Source: Candida dubliniensis CD36 (taxonomy: Eukaryota > Ascomycota > Pichiomycetes > Serinales > Debaryomycetaceae). Taken from it: 64,000 bases of DNA. Made by a program: the position numbers and the translations under genes. The notes below the pieces were generated by a model. It worked only from the letters and a program-made list of their open reading frames with translations. It was not told where the DNA came from and searched no databases. Location: NCBI RefSeq assembly GCF_000026945.1, contig NC_012867.1:434001-498000 (forward strand), written 5' to 3'. Numbering within the stretch: the first letter of the stretch is position 1; each line of letters starts with the position of its first letter. Of this stretch, positions 9,806-22,265 are shown piece by piece.

Positions 9806-11371
9806 TTAACAAATCTTGTTTAATCTATTATTGAGAGTTCTTGCATTGTTCAAAAAAACTTCAATTAATTCCTCCAATCTAAGATTATCTACCCCATTCT
9901 GAATTTTATCAATAGCAGCAAATATTTCCATAACACCCGCTTCCAACTCTACTTCATATTTATCTTCTGTTTTATTACCAATAACTCGTGTCAAATCAAA
10001 CTTGGTAATGGTAGGTGGATGTGTGTAAGAAATTCTCTTCTTCTCCCTGACCATCTCCGGCTTATTCTTGGTAATGATCGAGTCAATATTCCCCTGTGGA
10101 ACTGGTATTTCCAATGACATAGATAATCTCAAGTCAAATAAAGAGCCTGGATTATGAATATACAAATCGGCTACACGTTCCTTCTGTATGGCAACCAATC
10201 TAGGTGGCGATAGTAAGTTGTCCTTGGAAACACGAATCCGTTTCGGATGCTCACCCTTTCTCCCCAATTGATAGAAGCTGTCAGTATTATCGGATTCAAG
10301 AATTTTGAATTTCCTTCCCTTTTTCCCCTCTTGGAAACTTTTTTCCAACTCATCCAAGAATTTTGTTATTTCCTTCCAGGCCACTTCTTCCACTTGCATA
10401 TCAAAAAACACACTAGAATGATCAGTGAAAATACATTCTGTCACCACGTTCAAGTCGATTCTATTCCCACTTCTTTTATCAATAATTTTCCCAAATTTCA
10501 ACTCTAATTCAACATTCCGTTTACTTTTCTCTTCAACATTGGAAAAATTGGCATACACCCATTCAGCTATTTTCCTAGTGATTGAACTTGGGGGTATCAA
10601 ACCAGTAATACTACACTCCAAATCAACACTTCTAGTAGTGGTATAATCAAATACCGGTTTTTCAGAAAGTCTAGTGATGACTTCATTCCCATCGTCAACA
10701 TTATTTTCCTCTTTCTGTCTATTTGGAGGAACCCACCTCTGCGCCCAAATTGGAGGAGTTTCATACCGACGTGGTTTCTTAGATTCCTTAAGCTTTTTGA
10801 TTTTGGTCAAGTCATCGTCCTGTTCATCAAATACCGGTTGAGGTTCCTTTTTTAGTTTTGGTTCAGGTACACTATCTGCGACCTTTTCGACTTTGTTTAC
10901 ATTACTGTCGTGTTCTTCAAGCTTTGGCACTGGTGTCAGTTGGTTTAGATTCGGTAAATTTTGCTCAGTTTTTTTTTCAGTTTTAGTAACTGGTTCCTCA
11001 TAAGCATCTATGATATTTGCAATGGAATTTCTCTTCGTGATAGCTGGTGACGATCTTGCACTCGAATGCTCACTACTTCCCACCAGACTCAGTGACGGTG
11101 GTAGTGGTGGTGGAGGTTTATGTGCAACACTCGGAGAAGTTAACAGACTTATGCTGGGTTTTCTAAATTCTGGACTAATACTTGGTTCTGGTTTTTTAGT
11201 TGGAGTTGAATCTGATGGAGTGTCGTTCAACATGCTCGTTATTGAGTGACGTTCATGAACAGAAGGTTTATGGTAAGCAGTAGGGGATTTGGTAATCTTG
11301 GCATTCTCATCATTCCCATTCCCATTCCCATTTGATGGCGGGTCATCATTTAAAATAGATCCAACATTCAT
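9806..11371 (-). CDS. CET1: mRNA 5'-triphosphatase, beta subunit of capping enzyme (Cet1)
   Basis: 521 aa, close to the roughly 520 aa reported for C. albicans Cet1. It removes the gamma phosphate from nascent pre-mRNA, the first step of cap synthesis, in the nucleus. The C-terminal half is the metal-dependent tunnel fold. The two paired-glutamate metal-binding strands are visible as ELELKFG (about residue 286) and YEVELEAGV (about 470), with a basic patch KGEHPKRIRVS between them. The motif PPIWAQRWVPP (about 205-215) is the known docking peptide for the guanylyltransferase Cgt1/Ceg1. The N-terminal 200 residues are low complexity and repeat a short basic-Ser motif (RKPSISLLT, RHSITSML, KRNSIANII). 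This fungal-type triphosphatase has no relative in the human capping enzyme. Confidence 0.97.
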   Translation of the reverse strand: MNVGSILNDDPPSNGNGNGNDENAKITKSPTAYHKPSVHERHSITSMLNDTPSDSTPTKKPEPSISPEFRKPSISLLTSPSVAHKPPPPLPPSLSLVGSSEHSSARSSPAITKRNSIANIIDAYEEPVTKTEKKTEQNLPNLNQLTPVPKLEEHDSNVNKVEKVADSVPEPKLKKEPQPVFDEQDDDLTKIKKLKESKKPRRYETPPIWAQRWVPPNRQKEENNVDDGNEVITRLSEKPVFDYTTTRSVDLECSITGLIPPSSITRKIAEWVYANFSNVEEKSKRNVELELKFGKIIDKRSGNRIDLNVVTECIFTDHSSVFFDMQVEEVAWKEITKFLDELEKSFQEGKKGRKFKILESDNTDSFYQLGRKGEHPKRIRVSKDNLLSPPRLVAIQKERVADLYIHNPGSLFDLRLSMSLEIPVPQGNIDSIITKNKPEMVREKKRISYTHPPTITKFDLTRVIGNKTEDKYEVELEAGVMEIFAAIDKIQNGVDNLRLEELIEVFLNNARTLNNRLNKIC

Positions 11372-11732
11372 TGTAGTATGGCCATAAACAATTCAACGGT
11401 TGCCCATCAACAAGCTATTTCTGGTATTTTTGGAGGTTTTTTTTTTCTTCTTCTTCTTCTGACTTTCCGTACCCAACCTTTTGTATACAGGAAAACGACC
11501 ATGGCTTTGGTTTAATTACATGACCGTGAGAGCTATGAAGTAGAAGACTCTTCACACATTACAGATATGGCAAATAATGTGATACTTGTAACAATTTCCA
11601 AAAAATTATTTGCCGGTGCTAGTTTAAATATTTTTTGGAAGAAACTTTGGTTCACATTACTTTTTTACTACGTTGAAAACAATGGTTTCACATAAGCTAT
11701 TTTTATCTTTGTATCCATTGCTATATACAATT
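11372..11732. other. CET1 promoter and 3' end of tRNA-binding gene
   Basis: 361 bp between two minus-strand genes. It contains a TTC/TTTT pyrimidine stretch on the plus strand at about 11437-11460. Nothing else recognisable. Confidence 0.65.
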
Positions 11733-12336
11733 TTAAAGTATTTTAGCTCCATCTAGTGATGAAACATATGCTGCATCAGATGGGTCGCTACCTTGCAACA
11801 CCAATTCCTTGTCCTCTTCATCAACAAAAACCACCTTTTTGTCTGCAGTTGTTTTCAATCGTGGTTGGATATACTCCCATACCTTGTCCTTCAATTTAGG
11901 AGGCTCAAAATTATCAGCAATTCCAAAATGCAAACGTTCACCAATTATAGATGTAGTGGGCGGTATTACAGGTTCAACGTTCAAATGATCATTTATCTCT
12001 TTTTCTGCTGCAAGAATCATTCCCATAGACTTTTCCCCACGTAGTTTCCGTGTCCTCATATTAGTAACTACTACAACTTTTCTATTTTGCATTTGCTCAA
12101 TAGGAATAAATGGAACTAATCCAGAGCAGACTTGAATTGTCGTGTCATTTCCTATTTCAACTTGAGATACATATAATTTATCGGAATCGCCATGTCTTTT
12201 ACATGATTGGATCTGACCAACCTGAAGTTTAAGATACGATGGAGCATCTTCAATATATTAGTATAATGTAAAGTTGTTAATGATTTCTAATTGGCCACGT
12301 ACAAGTTTTAACTCCTCTAGTAAATGTCCTCAACAT
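11733..12336 (-). CDS. EMAP/Arc1-type tRNA-binding protein, probably mitochondrial, two exons
   Basis: A 120-codon open frame starts at an internal Met, but the frame continues upstream through a classic tRNA-binding (OB-fold) N-terminus, LKLQVGQIQSCKRHGDSDKL, and hits a stop just upstream. A 55-nt intron (12248-12302) resolves this: 5' site GTACGT, branch TACTAAT, 3' end GAAG. Exon 1 is 12303-12336, exon 2 is 11733-12247, together 549 nt or 182 aa in frame. The product begins MLRTFTRGVKTYAPSYLK, a short basic Ser/Thr-containing leader typical of mitochondrial import. The rest aligns with the C-terminal half of Arc1, human p43/EMAPII and TyrRS tails (GLVPFIPIEQMQNRKVVVV). Inference: a stand-alone mitochondrial tRNA-binding or synthetase cofactor. 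The AAG acceptor and GTACGT donor are non-consensus, so the exact junction needs cDNA. Confidence 0.8.
12248..12302 (-). other. Predicted intron in tRNA-binding protein gene
   Basis: Donor GTACGT (12302-12297), branch-site-like TACTAAT, acceptor AAG (12250-12248). Removal joins a start codon and basic leader in frame to the OB-fold; without it an in-frame TAA blocks the frame. Confidence 0.7.
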
Positions 12337-15257
<2,921 letters not shown>

Positions 15258-15291
15258 TGCTAGCTATTAGGTGGTGTTAATCATAGTTGTA

Positions 15292-15324
<33 letters not shown>

Positions 15325-15356
15325 TTTAATTTGTTTATATGGTTGTATTATATATT

Positions 15357-16109
15357 CTATGTACTTTTAGTTTTGTTTATTTGATCTAATTTGACTCTGA
15401 ATGTTGTTTGATTTGGGATTCCGGTTTTTTCCCTTTTTATATCAATCCATTCTGTAGGCACGGTATTTTGGGCACAATCATGACAGTGTTCAACAAAAGC
15501 TTTCGAATTGGGGAACATTCGTTGGCAAGACCGACACCATCCTGGATCCTCACCTGGATTCAAAGCAGCAATAGGTTGTTTATCCTTAACATAATGTATC
15601 AATCGTAAATGTCTTTTCAATACGTCTAGTCTATTGAATGCACCGTTCTTTTTATGGCATGTAGGGTCATTCTTCCAATAGGGACACTTGTACTGAGGCT
15701 CTGCGTGAGATTTTGAATGTCTAGTTAAATCGGAATGTCTAGCAAACGCCCAAGTACACCCTGGATGCGTGCATACATATGGTTTAACGGGTTTCTTTGG
15801 TAGTATCTTTTTTGGCTTATCTCGTCTGAAAACTATAACTGGCGGGGATGATCGGGTTGATACTTGTGATTCTAACTGAGACAGTATCTTTGACTGTAGC
15901 GGGATTGTTTCTTCGATTGGTTTTTGTTCCTGGTGTTGATACTGCAGTTCCTGACTATGTAACTGGTAAGGGATGTATGTACTTGATGATTGTGTCTCTG
16001 ACGGCTTTCCTTCCGACATGTTAGGTATTGGCAAAGTAGACCCACTTGGAAGTGTTTGCTGGTTAGGTTCTCCTTTTAATTTAATCACTTTTTGTTCCTG
16101 TTTAGCCAT
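15357..16109 (-). CDS. C2H2-type zinc-finger protein, putative transcription factor
   Basis: 250 aa. After a Gln/Ser/Pro-rich N-terminus and a basic [13 protein letters not shown] stretch come the fingers. The first is [19 protein letters not shown] with a C-x4-C and His pair (about residue 112). The second is atypical, with C-x8-C spacing ([10 protein letters not shown]) followed by LKRHLRLIH. The third is degenerate, [17 protein letters not shown], ending in CHDC. This arrangement fits a DNA-binding factor in the nucleus; the target is unknown. I recognise the fold but no named yeast orthologue. It is convergent with MCM6 (99 bp, poly-T rich) and divergent from ECM4. Confidence 0.83.
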   Translation of the reverse strand: MAKQEQKVIKLKGEPNQQTLPSGSTLPIPNMSEGKPSETQSSSTYIPYQLHSQELQYQHQEQKPIEETIPLQSKILSQLESQVSTRSSPPVIVFRRDKPKKILPKKPVKPYVCTHPGCTWAFARHSDLTRHSKSHAEPQYKCPYWKNDPTCHKKNGAFNRLDVLKRHLRLIHYVKDKQPIAALNPGEDPGWCRSCQRMFPNSKAFVEHCHDCAQNTVPTEWIDIKREKTGIPNQTTFRVKLDQINKTKST

Positions 16110-16731
16110 TGCGATTGAATAGAATTACGCCGCTTTCAATGAGGATTGACATTTCCCAGTTAGATGACTTATGTTTTTTTTTTTTTGGTTGTGTAGTAGT
16201 TCTCCCACGCAATAAGAAAATTTCCGTTACTCATTCACAGTGTTGGTCTCATGCGCCATGCGCCCACATTAGATTTACGGTTCTTTCCATTCTTACAATT
16301 TATTATTCATGTCATTAGTATTTTTCTTCTTCTTCACATTATGTAAATTTTAGTAATTGTACAAAACAAAAATCATTTCTTTAGAATTGATGTATTTTCC
16401 TACGATGTGATTTATCGGATATTCAATTTACAGGTAAATTGATAGTGCCATTATTGTGTTTTTTTCATACTTCCAGAATAAACCTAATGAATAATTGAAT
16501 GTTAAGAACTCCCTCAAACACCTGCATATAGCCAACAAATAAAACGAGGGGATGATGAAATCAACTTTTGATTGCTTCGGTTGCCTTGCCCTCAACTTCC
16601 TTGCTCCAGGTATATAAATTAATTTCAACTTTTGAAATAGTTTTTCTTTTTCTATCAATTCTCCCTTATTTATAATTTGGGTACATCTTAACATTTATTC
16701 TTTTCTGTTTTATTAAGTATTCAAAGCAACA
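16110..16731. promoter_or_regulatory. Divergent promoter, zinc-finger gene / ECM4
   Basis: 622 bp shared by two divergent genes. It holds poly-T tracts, a GC-richer patch CATGCGCCATGCGCCCAC at about 16249-16266 with a repeated ATGCGCC unit, and a TATATAAATT box at about 16612 roughly 120 bp before the ECM4 start. No RNA gene seen. Confidence 0.55.
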
Positions 16732-17819
16732 ATGACAGATGTATGTGCAATACTTCTCAATGGTAGGAAACGAATTGAAATACTAACTTAACTCATGGAA
16801 TGCCAAATTTTTTTTTTTTTTAGAAAATTGAGATTTTGAAATTTGCAGGTGAAGACGGTGCTTATAAAAGAAGACCATCAAGCTTCAGAGAATTTATCAG
16901 CTCTAAGCCAGGTGCACGTTTCCCACCAGAAGCAGGTAGATATCATCTTTATGTATCTTTTGCTTGCCCATGGGCACACCGTACTTTAATCACTCGTCGC
17001 CTCAAGGGATTAACTTCTATCATTGGATTGTCTGTTGTTCATTGGCATATGGATGACAAAGGATGGAGATTTCCTACAAAGGAAGAATTGAAGTCATTGA
17101 AAACCGAAGACGATATTTCATTAGGTACACCTGATCATAATTATGATTTTTCCCGTCTTAGAGAATTGTACTTTAAGGCTGAACCAGACTATGAAGGAAG
17201 ATTCACAGTTCCAGTATTGTGGGATAAGAAGGAAGGTACAATTGTAAACAACGAATCTGCTGAAATCATCAGAATGTTAAATACTGAATTCAATGGCATT
17301 TTGCCAAGTGAATATGCCGAAGTTAATCTTGTTCCAAAAGATTTAGAGTCCCAGATTGACGAATTGAACAGTTGGATTTACGATAACATTAACAATGGTG
17401 TTTATAAAGCTGGATTTGCATCCAAACAAGAAGTGTACTCCAAGGAGTGTCAAAATGTGTTTGATCACTTGGATAAAGTGGAAGCCCTTTTGGAGAAAAA
17501 CCACAATGGTTCAAAAAAGGGAGAATTTTTGTTGGGTAACCAATTGACTGAAGCAGATATCAGATTGTACACAACAATTATCAGATTTGATCCAGTCTAC
17601 GTTCAACACTTTAAGTGTAATATTGGTATGATCAGAACTCATTATCCATACATACACAATTGGCTTAGATTGTTGTATTGGAAGATTCCTGGTTTCCAAG
17701 AAACCACCAACTTTGAGCACATTAAGTATCACTACACTAAGTCCCATATCAAGATTAATCCATATGGCATAACACCATTAGGTCCAGTGCCAAATATTTT
17801 ACCATTGGAAGAAAAGTAA
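16732..17819 (+). CDS. ECM4: Omega-class glutathione S-transferase Ecm4, two exons
   Basis: Exon 1 is only 9 nt (ATGACAGAT, 16732-16740). The intron 16741-16823 has donor GTATGT, branch TACTAAC (16781-16787) and acceptor TAG after a poly-T run. Exon 2 is 16824-17819. The product is 334 aa starting MTDKIEILKFAGEDGAYKRR. It has the N-terminal thioredoxin-like domain with ACPWAHR, where the Cys is the omega-class catalytic residue, and an all-helical C-terminal domain with the N-capping motif LTEADIRL. Known family activity is glutathione-dependent thiol transferase and reductase; in yeast Ecm4/Gto2 is cytosolic and linked to cell-wall and stress phenotypes. Without the intron no ATG start exists in frame near the N-terminus. 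Confidence 0.95.
16741..16823 (+). other. Intron of ECM4
   Basis: 83 nt: GTATGT donor, perfect TACTAAC branch site at 16781, TAG acceptor. Confidence 0.95.
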
Positions 17820-18425
17820 AGTCTTATTATTTATTAAAGTTGTCAACTGATTGGATGAGAAACGCGTTTATTTTTAGGTGTGTGTATGATTTGTAAAAAA
17901 AAAAAAAAAAAATCGAGAAGAATGTTTTGCTTCTTTTGTGTTTTCCCGTCTATGTTGAACAAGTGTGAAATTAGAATCAGAATGAGTGGTAATATTACTA
18001 TCATTGCTCTTTATACAAGTTTCCGTTTGACCAAGTTCAGTGCACAAAGTATAACACTGTGTAGTAATGACAATAATTATTGCAAAGACCTTGATTGTTT
18101 GCTGTATTTACAAATAAACAAAAGAAAACGACTTTATTCTAATTTTACTCGTGTAAAAAAATACCACATAAATGTAACGCCAATCTCTCTGTCTTGGCCC
18201 TGAATTTTTGAATTTTTCTCTTTCTCTCTCTTTCAATACAGTACGTGTTACATTGACGCTTCCCCTAGTAATAATATTATATTTACCACACACTAAAACA
18301 GCAAAAAAAAAAAAAAAAGGTCAACAGAAAAAAACACCAGAAAAAAAAAAAAAGTAATTCTGTATACCTTATACAAATAAGATTTTAAAGCCTATTCACA
18401 AACAACAATCTTTTGTCAATTTTCA
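17820..18425. promoter_or_regulatory. ECM4 3' end and RSR1 promoter
   Basis: 606 bp, AT-rich, with several A-runs of 13-15 bases close to the RSR1 start (18302-18355) and a CT-rich stretch at 18216-18233. No gene seen. Confidence 0.6.
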
Positions 18426-19244
18426 ATGAGAGGTATGTGCATTTAATAAAGCCTTTACACCTGCATTTTAACCACTGTATATACTAACGCTTTTTTTTTT
18501 GCAGACTATAAAGTTGTAGTATTGGGTGCCGGTGGGGTAGGTAAATCCTCAATCACTGTGCAATTTGTCCAGGGTGTATACGTTGAAAGTTATGATCCTA
18601 CAATTGAAGACTCCTACAGAAAGCAAATTGAAGTAGATGGCAGGGCTTGTGATCTAGAGATTTTAGATACAGCAGGGGTAGCCCAATTCACAGCCATGAG
18701 GGAATTATACATTAAAAGTGGTAAAGGATTCTTATTAGTATACTCGGTCACCGATGAGAATTCGCTTAAAGAATTGTTAGCCCTTCGTGAACAAGTATTG
18801 AGAATAAAAGATAGTGACAATGTTCCTATGGTATTGGTTGGGAACAAATGTGATTTAGAAGATGACCGTGTTTTAAGTATAGAGGATGGGGTGAAAGTGA
18901 GTCAAGATTGGGGATTAGTCCCATTCTATGAAACAAGTGCCATGTACAAAACAAATGTGGATGAAGCGTTCATTGACGTTGTCAGACAAATCATGAGAAA
19001 AGAAGCTGCTATCAGTGCCGAAAAGAAACAACAAAAAGAATTACAAAAACAACAACAACAGCAACAACAACAACAAGCTGCCGAAGGACAACAACAACAA
19101 CAAAAATCAGGAAAATCCAAATCGTCTGCATCGCAAAAGGACTCAGCCACAGATGGTCAATCAGATGTCAATGCAAGATTGAAACAATCAATTAATGATC
19201 ACCCAAAGTCTAGCTCAGGAAGCAAGTGCTGCACCATTATGTGA
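18426..19244 (+). CDS. RSR1: Ras-like bud-site GTPase Rsr1/Bud1, two exons
   Basis: Exon 1 is 7 nt (ATGAGAG, 18426-18432). The intron 18433-18504 has donor GTATGT, branch TACTAAC (18482-18488) and acceptor GCAG. Exon 2 is 18505-19244; the product is 248 aa, [19 protein letters not shown]-box motifs are GAGGVGKSS, effector [13 protein letters not shown](V), NKCD and ETSA. The C-terminus has a Gln-rich insert (CAA/CAG repeats), a basic stretch and the CaaX box CTIM for prenylation. It acts at the plasma membrane to direct bud-site and hyphal-tip polarity through Cdc24 and Cdc42, with Bud5 and Bud2 as its GEF and GAP. Gly-Val rather than Gln in the DTAG loop is family-typical (S. cerevisiae has DTAGIAQF). 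Confidence 0.97.
18433..18504 (+). other. Intron of RSR1
   Basis: 72 nt: GTATGT donor, TACTAAC branch, poly-T then GCAG acceptor. Confidence 0.96.
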
Positions 19245-20210
19245 TCTAATCAATCAATATATCTACCTATATATATGTATTAGAGTAATTCTTTTTTTTT
19301 TTTCTTGGGGGAGCTAATACCCTTTTTATAATTTCTAATTAATTTAAAGGTCTAAACGATTTTGACAAAGGGGGAATGTCCCTTTTTGTAAGAATATCAG
19401 GGGTGGTGGTTGGTGATGAGAGTTTGACATACCCAATGTCAAATTCAAATACTCACATTTTATTTTGTTTGTCTTCCCCTGAAAAAATTTAAACCGTGTA
19501 TGTTCCTGAGAAAACTCGAAGGTTTCAATTTGCCACGGGAAGTAAGTGAGGTCCAAATAATGACTGTACCAAGCAACTTAGTAGAGTTGACTTTGTGTTA
19601 TTGTTAAACAATTGCAATAATCGAAAATAGCAGTAAACCTTTAGTTGTGTGCGTACTATATACAGCTCACGAAGTAGAATTCGTCAATGTATGTCAAAGA
19701 GGATGATGATGGTACTGAAAAATAACAGGAATGTGACAAACAACATGAATTGATTCCACCAGAGAAAGATGACTTGTCGTTTGCTAAGATTTCAATATTC
19801 TTTGCACTAGCAGAAAGTACTCCAACCAGAACAACTATTTTTTCCACAACTCTTCCGTAACTGCCAGCGTGTTATATATTGACAAAGTTTACAAAGTCTT
19901 GAAATAATAAATTTTCCACTTGATATATATAAATTGAAATGAGCTAATACCGCCAATCAGTATTTCTTTTTTTTGGGTTATTTATCTAATATCTCTTTCA
20001 AGAATCTTCCACAGTACAAAAGTGAGAATCAATCAATTGGTAGTTTTCCGAATATTTCCAACATTTTTTTTTTTTCACACACGCAATTCTTAACAGGCGA
20101 CCGAAGAAGTAAAAAAAAAAGCACCACCAAGAAAACCATAATCAGGCTTGTATGGGACGCAGCTGATATATACCGATATACTCCACGTACAATTCCATGA
20201 ACTCTTCAAT
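19245..20210. other. RSR1 / MDL1 intergenic region
   Basis: 966 bp, AT-rich. Poly-T tracts lie at 19291, 19969 and 20066. No coding or RNA gene is supportable; short frames here are low complexity or antisense noise. Confidence 0.7.
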
Positions 20211-22265
20211 ATGATCAGGATGAACAGATTGGTATTTTCTAAGGTTTTCACGACTTCTTGTAAAAGTGTGGGAAAAATACCTTTTGCAAAATCAACAACC
20301 AGAGTCAATACCCGCCATTTCAAACCAACATCAATACTACAACAAATAAGATTCAATTCTAATCTGTCGACGACAGCAAACACTGAAGTCAATTCTAATG
20401 ATTCAACAAATACTCAATCAAATGCCAAAAAACCACGACCCAAATTAACTAGCGAAATCTTCAAACTTTTAAGATTAGCGAAACCGGAATCAAAATTGAT
20501 TTTTTTTGCCTTGATATGTTTGGTAACAACTTCAGCTACAAGTATGGCATTACCTTTAATGATTGGGAAAATTATAGACACAACGAAAAAAGATGATGAC
20601 GATCACGAGAAAGATAAGGAAGATAAAGATGACACACAGCCAGGAGATAAATTGATATTTGGTCTTCCTCAACCACAGTTCTATTCAGCATTAGGCGTGT
20701 TATTCATAGTTAGTGCCAGCACCAATTTCGGTAGAATATACTTATTAAGGTCTGTTGGGGAAAGATTAGTGGCACGTTTGAGATCACGTTTGTTTCTGAA
20801 GATTTTGGCCCAGGATGCTTACTTTTTTGACTTGGGCCCTTCAAAGACTGGAATGAAAACAGGTGACTTGATATCAAGAATTGCTAGTGACACACAGATT
20901 ATTTCTAAAAGTCTTAGTATGAATATAAGTGATGGAATAAGAGCAATCATTAGTGGATGTGTGGGATTATCCATGATGTGTTATGTTTCATGGAAATTAT
21001 CGTTATGCATGAGTTTGATTTTCCCACCATTGATTACAATGTCATGGTTTTATGGTAGAAAAATTAAGGCATTGTCCAAGCTAATCCAGGAAAATATTGG
21101 AGCCATGACTAAAGTGACAGAAGAAAAATTGAATGGTGTTAAGGTGATACAAACATTTTCTCAACAACATTCTGTTGTTCATTCCTATAATCAAGAAATC
21201 AAGAATATTTTTAATAGTTCAATGAGAGAGGCTAAATTAGCAGGGTTTTTCTACTCAACCAACGGATTCATTGGAAATGTCACCATGATTGGATTATTGA
21301 TAATGGGCACCAAATTGATAGGGGCGGGGGAATTGACTGTTGGTGATTTGTCAAGTTTTATGATGTATGCCGTATATACAGGTTCGTCTGTTTTTGGACT
21401 TGGGAATTTTTACACAGAGTTGATGAAAGGAATAGGGGCTGCTGAAAGAGTTTTCGAATTAGTGGAATATCAGCCAAAAATCTCCAACCATTTAGGGAAA
21501 AAAGTGGATGAGTTGAACGGAGATATAAAATTTAAGGGAATTGATTTCACTTACCCATCACGTCCTGATTCTTCTATTTTCAAAAATTTGAATCTTCACA
21601 TTAAACAAGGAGAAAATATTTGTTTGGTGGGGCCATCAGGAAGTGGTAAATCCACTGTGAGTCAATTGCTTTTGAGATTTTATGATCCAGAAAAGGGTAC
21701 TATTCAAATTGGCGATGATGTTATCGCGGACTTTAACTTGAATCACTATAGATCGAAATTGGGTTATGTTCAACAAGAACCTTTGTTGTTCAGTGGTACT
21801 ATCAGGGACAATATCTTATTTGGGAAAGAAGATGCCACTGATGAAGAAATTAATAATGCTTTAAACTTAAGTTACGCCTCTAACTTTGTCAGACACTTGC
21901 CAGATGGTCTAGAAACCAAGATTGGTGCTTCAAATTCTACACAGTTGAGTGGAGGTCAAAAGCAGAGAGTGTCATTAGCAAGAACATTGATACGAAATCC
22001 GAAAATTTTAATTCTAGATGAGGCTACATCAGCATTGGATTCCGTAAGTGAAGAGATAGTGATGCAGAATTTGATTCAATTGAATAAGAATAAAGGGGTG
22101 ACTTTGATTTCTATCGCCCATCGTTTGTCGACAATTAAAAATAGTGATAGAATTATTGTGTTTAACCAAGATGGCCAAATAGTAGAGGATGGTAAATTTA
22201 ATGAATTACATAACGATCCAAACAGTCAATTCAATAGACTATTAAAAAGTCATTCTTTAGAATAA
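20211..22265 (+). CDS. MDL1: Mitochondrial half-size ABC transporter Mdl1
   Basis: 684 aa from the ATG at 20211. The frame is open 63 nt further upstream, but those residues do not resemble a presequence, whereas MIRMNRLVFSKVFTTSCKSV onward is a basic Ser/Thr-rich mitochondrial leader ending near QQIRFNSN. One six-helix membrane domain (about 75-400) precedes one nucleotide-binding domain with Walker A GPSGSGKST (about 474), signature LSGGQKQR (about 577), Walker B ILILDEATSALD (about 598) and the H-loop IAHRLST. Mdl1 exports peptides from the mitochondrial matrix across the inner membrane as a homodimer. After the first helix there is an unusual Asp/Glu/Lys loop (KKDDDDHEKDKEDKDD). Atm1 is less likely because the sequence tracks the Mdl1/TAP group. 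Confidence 0.9.
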   Translation: MIRMNRLVFSKVFTTSCKSVGKIPFAKSTTRVNTRHFKPTSILQQIRFNSNLSTTANTEVNSNDSTNTQSNAKKPRPKLTSEIFKLLRLAKPESKLIFFALICLVTTSATSMALPLMIGKIIDTTKKDDDDHEKDKEDKDDTQPGDKLIFGLPQPQFYSALGVLFIVSASTNFGRIYLLRSVGERLVARLRSRLFLKILAQDAYFFDLGPSKTGMKTGDLISRIASDTQIISKSLSMNISDGIRAIISGCVGLSMMCYVSWKLSLCMSLIFPPLITMSWFYGRKIKALSKLIQENIGAMTKVTEEKLNGVKVIQTFSQQHSVVHSYNQEIKNIFNSSMREAKLAGFFYSTNGFIGNVTMIGLLIMGTKLIGAGELTVGDLSSFMMYAVYTGSSVFGLGNFYTELMKGIGAAERVFELVEYQPKISNHLGKKVDELNGDIKFKGIDFTYPSRPDSSIFKNLNLHIKQGENICLVGPSGSGKSTVSQLLLRFYDPEKGTIQIGDDVIADFNLNHYRSKLGYVQQEPLLFSGTIRDNILFGKEDATDEEINNALNLSYASNFVRHLPDGLETKIGASNSTQLSGGQKQRVSLARTLIRNPKILILDEATSALDSVSEEIVMQNLIQLNKNKGVTLISIAHRLSTIKNSDRIIVFNQDGQIVEDGKFNELHNDPNSQFNRLLKSHSLE

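Noticed and set aside
19656..19847. 63-codon minus-strand frame between RSR1 and MDL1
   Set aside because: Short, no recognisable motif, no promoter or intron signal.
20148..20210. Upstream in-frame extension of MDL1
   Set aside because: The added 21 residues lack presequence character, while the Met at 20211 begins a typical mitochondrial leader.
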